Both the position numbers and the translations under genes were made by a program. Below, piece by piece: positions 59,778-64,000 of a stretch of 64,000 nucleotides of DNA (the stretch's first letter is position 1; each line of letters begins with the position of its first letter). The stretch is from Altericroceibacterium xinjiangense. GTDB taxonomy: Bacteria > Pseudomonadota > Alphaproteobacteria > Sphingomonadales > Sphingomonadaceae. The notes beneath the pieces were generated by a model. That model saw nothing but the letters and a program-made list of their open reading frames with translations, was not told the origin of the DNA and ran no database searches. The stretch is taken from contig NZ_RSEK01000001.1 in the NCBI RefSeq assembly GCF_003958635.1, positions 1 to 64,000 of the forward strand. The letters run 5' to 3'.

Positions 59778-60371
59778 TCAGGCAAAAGCCCCGGCGCGGC
59801 GCAGCAACTGGTAGGCTTCGACCACGCGCTGCAGCCGCCCTTCCTGGCTGCGGTCGCCCCCGTTGCGATCCGGGTGATACTGGCGCACCAGTTCCGAATA
59901 GCGGCGGCGCAGCCCTGCCCGGTCGGCGTTAGCGGGCAAGCCCATCACGTTCAGCGCCTCACGCTCTTTCGGGGTGAAGCGGGCATAGTGCTCGTTCTGC
60001 CCCCTCGCCTGCCGGCGGATATCGCCCGCCCGCGCGCCGATCGCATCGAGCGGATCGTCGAAGTCGGCCCAGCGCGGCGCTCCGTCCACCCCGGCATCGG
60101 GGCGAAAGGCGCGGGTGTCGGTGCGCCAGCCGGAGACCGGCGATTGCGCGTCGAGAATTTCTTCCGCGCTCATCCCTTCGAACCAGTCGTAGCCGGCGTT
60201 GAATTCGCGCACATGGTCGAGGCAGAACCAGCGCCACTCCCCCGGTCCGTCGAATCCGGGCGAGCGCCGGCCGGGGGCGCGGAACTCTCCTGCCCCTTCG
60301 CAACGCGGCGCCTCGCACTCCCGCCCCGTGTTCTCAAATCGTCCGTGGAACTTCTGTTGCTTCACCGCCAT
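59778..60371 (-). CDS. J-domain (DnaJ-like) protein
   Basis: A 197 aa protein whose J domain is at the C-terminus (about residues 140-195), containing the HPD motif in RQYHPDRNGGD. The N-terminal part (CEAPRCEGAGEFRAP) has a cysteine pair and a conserved tryptophan-rich section but no DnaJ zinc finger. It would stimulate DnaK on unknown clients. It lies 69 bp upstream of cobS on the same strand and is divergent from bolA. Confidence 0.85.
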   Translation of the reverse strand: MAVKQQKFHGRFENTGRECEAPRCEGAGEFRAPGRRSPGFDGPGEWRWFCLDHVREFNAGYDWFEGMSAEEILDAQSPVSGWRTDTRAFRPDAGVDGAPRWADFDDPLDAIGARAGDIRRQARGQNEHYARFTPKEREALNVMGLPANADRAGLRRRYSELVRQYHPDRNGGDRSQEGRLQRVVEAYQLLRRAGAFA

Positions 60372-60415
60372 TAGGATGGGGTCGATAGCGCCCTTTGAAA
60401 ACCCCGGAGAAGACG

Positions 60416-60715
60416 ATGGCTGGAGAACTCGAACGCGAAATGCGCGACCTGTTGCAAAAGAACTTCGAACCGAGCCACCTCAACGTGATCAACGACAGCG
60501 CGCGGCACCACGGCCATTCCGGGGATGACGGCACCGGCGAATCGCATTTCACGGTAGAGATCGTGAGCCCGCACTTTTCGGGGCAGAGCCGCCTTGCCCG
60601 CCAGCGGATGGTCAACGCGGCGCTGGGCGATATTCCCGGCCAGCGAGTCCACGCGCTCGCCATCCGGGCCTTTGCGCCCGAGGATGCCCCGTCGGACTTG
60701 TCGCACCCGGTCTGA
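60416..60715 (+). CDS. bolA: BolA family protein
   Basis: A 99 aa BolA-like protein. The conserved part is HFTVEIVSPHFSGQSRLARQRMVNAAL, followed by a histidine in the C-terminal helix region HALAIRAF. Members of this family bind monothiol glutaredoxins and act in iron and Fe-S homeostasis. The ATG is at 60416 with CGGAGAAG upstream. It is divergent from the J-domain gene. The ubiA stop lies three bases away, on the opposite strand. Confidence 0.92.
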   Translation: MAGELEREMRDLLQKNFEPSHLNVINDSARHHGHSGDDGTGESHFTVEIVSPHFSGQSRLARQRMVNAALGDIPGQRVHALAIRAFAPEDAPSDLSHPV

Positions 60716-60718
60716 GGG

Positions 60719-61624
60719 TCAGGCGTTCCCGACTACCAGGCAGGCGGCGGCGACCAGCAGCCCGGCAAGGCGGTTGGAGCGGAACCGGTCGAGCGGATTG
60801 GCCGGATCGGCGGGATCGAGGGTGAAGACCTGCCAGCCGAGGTGAATTGCCGCCGGGATCAGCGCCAGCACGGCCAGCAAGTCTCCGCGCATCAGCCAGA
60901 AGGCAAGCGCCCAGCAGCCAAGCGCCAGCGCGTAGAACGCGATTACCCCGTGCTTCACGCGGCTGCCTAGCCGCAAGGCGCTGGAACGGATGCCGACCAG
61001 TGCGTCGTCTTCCCGGTCCTGCAGCGCGTAGATCGTGTCATACCCGACGCACCAGAAGAACGCGCCCGCATACAGTGCGGCCATTACCTCAAGCCGGTCC
61101 GATCGCAAGGCGACCCAGCCGACCGGCGCTCCCCAAGTGAACACGAGCCCCAGCCATGCCTGCGGCCACCACGTAATCCGTTTCATGAACGGATAGGCGG
61201 CAACGAGGCCGAGGCTCCCCAGCGCGACGAACTGCGCCTGCCAGCGCAGTTGCAGCAGGACGATCAGGCCGACGGCGCACAGCACCAGCAGCCAGGCCCA
61301 CGCAGCTTTCTTGCTCACTCGCCCGCTCGCCACCGGGCGCTGGGCCGTGCGGGCGACTTGCCGGTCAAGATCGGCATCGACGATGTCGTTGTAGACGCAG
61401 CCGGCGCCGCGCATCGCGACCGCGCCGATCAGCAGCCACAGGACAAGCTCGATCTGCAGGCCCGCTCCGGTCAGCCACACGCCCCAGGCGCAGGGCCAGA
61501 ACAGCAGCCACCAGCCGATCGGCCGATCGAACCGGGCGAGCAGCGCGTAGTCGCGGATGCCTTGCGGCAGGCGGGCGATCAGCCCGCGGTGCTGGCTGTC
61601 GGGGACGATGCTATCGGCGGACAT
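60719..61624 (-). CDS. ubiA: 4-hydroxybenzoate polyprenyltransferase
   Basis: A 301 aa integral membrane enzyme that prenylates 4-hydroxybenzoate in ubiquinone synthesis. The two Asp-rich motifs are NDIVDADLD and DTIYALQDREDD, with RPVASG between. About eight hydrophobic segments are visible. It is convergent with bolA and divergent from rsmE. Confidence 0.95.
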   Translation of the reverse strand: MSADSIVPDSQHRGLIARLPQGIRDYALLARFDRPIGWWLLFWPCAWGVWLTGAGLQIELVLWLLIGAVAMRGAGCVYNDIVDADLDRQVARTAQRPVASGRVSKKAAWAWLLVLCAVGLIVLLQLRWQAQFVALGSLGLVAAYPFMKRITWWPQAWLGLVFTWGAPVGWVALRSDRLEVMAALYAGAFFWCVGYDTIYALQDREDDALVGIRSSALRLGSRVKHGVIAFYALALGCWALAFWLMRGDLLAVLALIPAAIHLGWQVFTLDPADPANPLDRFRSNRLAGLLVAAACLVVGNA

Positions 61625-61662
61625 GCTTGCGTCCTAACCCGCTGCGGGCCTACTGCCTAGCC

Positions 61663-62406
61663 ATGCCCGCCACTCCCGCCTGGCCCCCGCGCAGCGCGCC
61701 GCGCCTGTTCGTCCCCGGTCCGCTTGCCCCGGATGCCGCCGTGCCGATCGAGGGGACGCAGGCGCACTATCTGCTGAAGGTCATGCGGGCGAGCGCCGGT
61801 TTTGCCGTGGTCTTGTGCGACGACATGACCGGGGAATGGGCGGCCGAAGTGGCCGAAACCGGCAAGCGCGACCTGACGCTGCACGTCCGCGCGCAGTTGC
61901 GCGAGCGGGAACAAGTGCCCGATTTCACCCTCTGCGCCGCGCTGCTGAAAAAGGACCGGTTCGACCTGGTGCTGGAAAAGGCGACCGAACTGGGGGTCCG
62001 CCGTATTCAGCCCGTGCTGACCCGCCGCTGCGTGGCCGACAAGCTGAACCTGGACCGGGCGCGGACTCTCGTGACCGAAGCGGCCGAGCAATGCGCCCGC
62101 ACGGCGCTGCCCGAACTCACCCCGCCGGTGAAGCTGGACGCGTTGCTGCGCGACTGGGAGGCATCGCGCGCCTTGTTCTTCGCCGACGAGACAGGCGGGG
62201 AACCGGCCTCCCGCTCGTTTGCCGCCCATCCCGGCCCCGCCGCGCTGCTGACCGGACCGGAAGGCGGGTTCGACGATGCGGAGCGGGAATCGATCCGCGC
62301 GCTTTCTTCCGCCCATCCGATCTCGCTTGGACCCCGAATCCTGCGCGGGGAGACGGCGACGATTGCGGGGATCGCGGTGTGGATGGCGACGGGCGGCGAC
62401 TGGTGA
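61663..62406 (+). CDS. rsmE: 16S rRNA U1498 m3U methyltransferase RsmE
   Basis: A 247 aa SPOUT-family enzyme that methylates U1498 of 16S rRNA. The signature is KKDRFDLVLEKATELGV and LTGPEGGFDDAE, followed by LGPRILRGETAT. ATG 61663 follows the divergent ubiA start by 38 bp. It is followed by gshA. Confidence 0.94.
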   Translation: MPATPAWPPRSAPRLFVPGPLAPDAAVPIEGTQAHYLLKVMRASAGFAVVLCDDMTGEWAAEVAETGKRDLTLHVRAQLREREQVPDFTLCAALLKKDRFDLVLEKATELGVRRIQPVLTRRCVADKLNLDRARTLVTEAAEQCARTALPELTPPVKLDALLRDWEASRALFFADETGGEPASRSFAAHPGPAALLTGPEGGFDDAERESIRALSSAHPISLGPRILRGETATIAGIAVWMATGGDW

Positions 62407-62481
62407 CGCGACTGGTGGCCTGACAGGGACTGGCGCACTTTGCACTGGCGCCCGGCCCCTGACTCTCCTAACGGCGCGAAC

Positions 62482-63855
62482 ATGAGCACGCGCAAGGCCT
62501 CGGGGCAAGAGGACGATCCGTTCATCGAAAGCCGCGATCAGCTGGCGGCCGTCATGCAGCGCGGCGAAAAGCCGCGAGAGGCATGGCGGATCGGCACCGA
62601 GCACGAAAAGCTCGTCTTCGCGCGGCGCGATTTCCACGCCCCCTCCTATGACGAACCCGGCGGAATCCGCGACCTGCTGCTGCAGCTGAAGGAATTCGGC
62701 TGGGAGCCGGTCGAGGAAGGCGGCAAGGTCATCGCGATGAGCGGGCAGGACGGCACCGTCAGTCTTGAGCCTGCCGGCCAGCTGGAATTGTCCGGCGCAC
62801 CGCTGGAAACGCTGCACGAGACGTGCGCGGAAACCGGGCGCCACCTCGATCAGGTGAAGGCGATCGGGGAAAGCTGCGGCGTCGGCTTCCTGGGTCTGGG
62901 CATGTGGCCCGACAAGACCCGCGAAGACCTGCCGATCATGCCCAAGGGGCGCTATGGCATCATGCTGCGGCACATGCCCCGGGTCGGGACGCTTGGCCTC
63001 GACATGATGCTGCGGACCTGCACGATCCAGGTGAACCTCGATTACGCGTCCGAGGCCGACATGGCGCACAAGTTCCGCACCAGCCTCGCGCTCCAGCCGC
63101 TGGCAACTGCGCTGTTCGCCAATTCACCGTTCACCGAAGGCAAGCCGAACGGATTCCTGTCCTATCGCAGCCATATCTGGTCGGACACCGACCCGCATCG
63201 CACCGGAATGCTGCCGTTCGTGTTCGAGGACGGCTTCGGGTACGAACGCTACGTCGACTATATGCTCGACGTGCCGATGTACTTCGTCTTCCGCGACGGG
63301 AATTACATCGACGCCGCCGGGCTGAGCTTCCGCGACTTCCTCAAAGGCGAGTTGTCGGTCCTGCCGGGTGAGCTTCCGCGCGAAAGCGACTGGGTGGACC
63401 ACTTGTCCACCGCGTTTCCCGAAGTGCGGCTGAAAAGCTTTCTGGAAATGCGCGGCGCCGATGGCGGTCCGTGGAACCGGATCTGCGCTCTGCCCGCCTT
63501 CTGGGTCGGCTTGCTGTACGATCAGGCCGCGCTCGATGGCGCGTGGGATCTGGTGAAGCACTGGACGATGGAAGAGCGGGAAAGCTTGCGCACCGCGGTG
63601 CCCCGCCTCGCGCTCGACGCGCCGATCCCCGGCGGCGGAACCTTGCGCGACATTGCCCGCGAGGTGCTTTCCATTGCCCGGTCCGGCTTGTCCGCCCGCG
63701 CCCGGCTGGGCGCCAGCGGAGACAACGAAACCGGCTATCTTGCCCCGCTGGAAGAGATCATCGACAGCGGCAAGGTTCCCGCGCAGCGCCTGCTCGACAA
63801 GTTCCACGGGGAATGGAACGGCGACGTCACGCGGGCTTACGAAGACAGCTTCTGA
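62482..63855 (+). CDS. gshA: Glutamate-cysteine ligase (plant-type)
   Basis: A 457 aa enzyme that makes gamma-glutamylcysteine, the first step of glutathione synthesis. It belongs to the alphaproteobacterial/plant group, with RIGTEHEKLVF near residue 36, QLELSGAPLETLHET and MPKGRYGIMLRHM. Length is normal. No gshB is seen. It follows rsmE by 75 bp. A hairpin follows. Confidence 0.95.
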   Translation: MSTRKASGQEDDPFIESRDQLAAVMQRGEKPREAWRIGTEHEKLVFARRDFHAPSYDEPGGIRDLLLQLKEFGWEPVEEGGKVIAMSGQDGTVSLEPAGQLELSGAPLETLHETCAETGRHLDQVKAIGESCGVGFLGLGMWPDKTREDLPIMPKGRYGIMLRHMPRVGTLGLDMMLRTCTIQVNLDYASEADMAHKFRTSLALQPLATALFANSPFTEGKPNGFLSYRSHIWSDTDPHRTGMLPFVFEDGFGYERYVDYMLDVPMYFVFRDGNYIDAAGLSFRDFLKGELSVLPGELPRESDWVDHLSTAFPEVRLKSFLEMRGADGGPWNRICALPAFWVGLLYDQAALDGAWDLVKHWTMEERESLRTAVPRLALDAPIPGGGTLRDIAREVLSIARSGLSARARLGASGDNETGYLAPLEEIIDSGKVPAQRLLDKFHGEWNGDVTRAYEDSF

Positions 63856-63859
63856 GAGT

Positions 63860-63885
63860 CCGCAGCCGGTGCCTGCCGGCTGCGG
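63860..63885 (+). terminator. Hairpin after gshA
   Basis: CCGCAGCCGG, a 6-base loop, CCGGCTGCGG; the stem is a perfect 10 bp. T residues after it are sparse. It separates gshA from the convergent gene at the right edge. Confidence 0.6.
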
Positions 63886-63921
63886 GATCGTCTTGGCCGA
63901 GCGACGGCTTTCGGCCGAAGA

Positions 63922-64000
63922 TCACCGCCAGGCGGTGATCCGGCCGCTGTCGTCGAGGATGTAGAGCATCTGGTTGGCAGCCAGCGGCGGCAGAGAAACA
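63922..64000 (-). CDS. C-terminus of a BamB/PQQ-like beta-propeller protein (cut by window edge)
   Basis: The last 25 codons of a minus-strand gene. The peptide ends LAANQMLYILDDSGRITAWR, which matches the final blade of BamB-like (outer-membrane assembly) and other PQQ-repeat beta-propellers. The short length prevents a firm assignment. The stop is TGA at 63924-63922. Confidence 0.55.
   Translation of the reverse strand, partial: VSLPPLAANQMLYILDDSGRITAWR

Overview
The window looks like a chromosome segment of a GC-rich alphaproteobacterium, most probably Sphingomonadales and perhaps Erythrobacteraceae. Lineage indicators are a CcrM-type GANTC methyltransferase, a ChvI/ChvG pair beside pckA, an F1-only ATP synthase operon, the tiny aa3-oxidase subunit IV next to three-part pntAA-pntAB-pntB, CobS/CobT proteins, and candidate sigma-EcfG promoters. 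Gene order is dense, with many 1-20 bp overlaps. Apart from an IS5-type transposase end at the left edge, almost everything is core chromosome. I saw no tRNA, rRNA, CRISPR or prophage.

Layout. 0-6.3 kb (mostly minus strand): 2-hydroxyacid dehydrogenase, cysS, a DUF2939 protein, cobT, a transaldolase-like aldolase and a DUF4197 lipoprotein. 6.4-11.3 kb: priA, ada, and a membrane-anchored trypsin-like protease. 11.5-17 kb: atpH-atpA-atpG-atpD-atpC, interrupted by a small lipoprotein and a small cysteine-rich protein. 17-22.4 kb: HNH nuclease, two DMT transporters, entericidin, a DUF938 methyltransferase, dgt and a racemase homologue. 22.5-28.7 kb: transhydrogenase genes, COX IV, folP, ccrM, rnhB. 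28.7-36.1 kb: sugar dehydrogenase, GNAT, Nudix, cca, an exported protein, parC and a DJ-1/PfpI protein.

36-39.4 kb carries a ferredoxin and two tandem cysteine desulfurases divergent from an alpha/beta hydrolase. 39.5-44.4 kb holds an L,D-transpeptidase, an SGNH hydrolase and pckA. 44.7-50 kb is the chvI-chvG-hprK-rapZ-EIIA-HPr regulatory operon followed by an RNA methyltransferase. 50-57 kb contains a TadG-like protein, a lipoprotein, rmuC, def, recR, fmt and truA. 57-58.6 kb holds two envelope proteins separated by about 700 bp with no recognisable gene. 58.7-64 kb carries cobS, a J-domain protein, bolA, ubiA, rsmE, gshA and the end of a beta-propeller gene.

Themes. Energy and redox genes (F1-ATPase, transhydrogenase, oxidase subunit, ubiA, gshA) sit with DNA and RNA maintenance genes (priA, ada, parC, recR, rmuC, ccrM, cca, truA, rsmE). 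Three genes for a DJ-1-like protein and small lipoproteins are preceded by GGAAC-N16/17-(C/G)GTT motifs, which suggests general-stress control. The most system-like signal is CobS (AAA+) and CobT (VWA) encoded about 54 kb apart, with cobS next to a J-domain protein and bolA and no cobN or other cobalamin gene in view. The strongest regulatory signal is four GANTC sites in 123 bp upstream of the GANTC methyltransferase gene.
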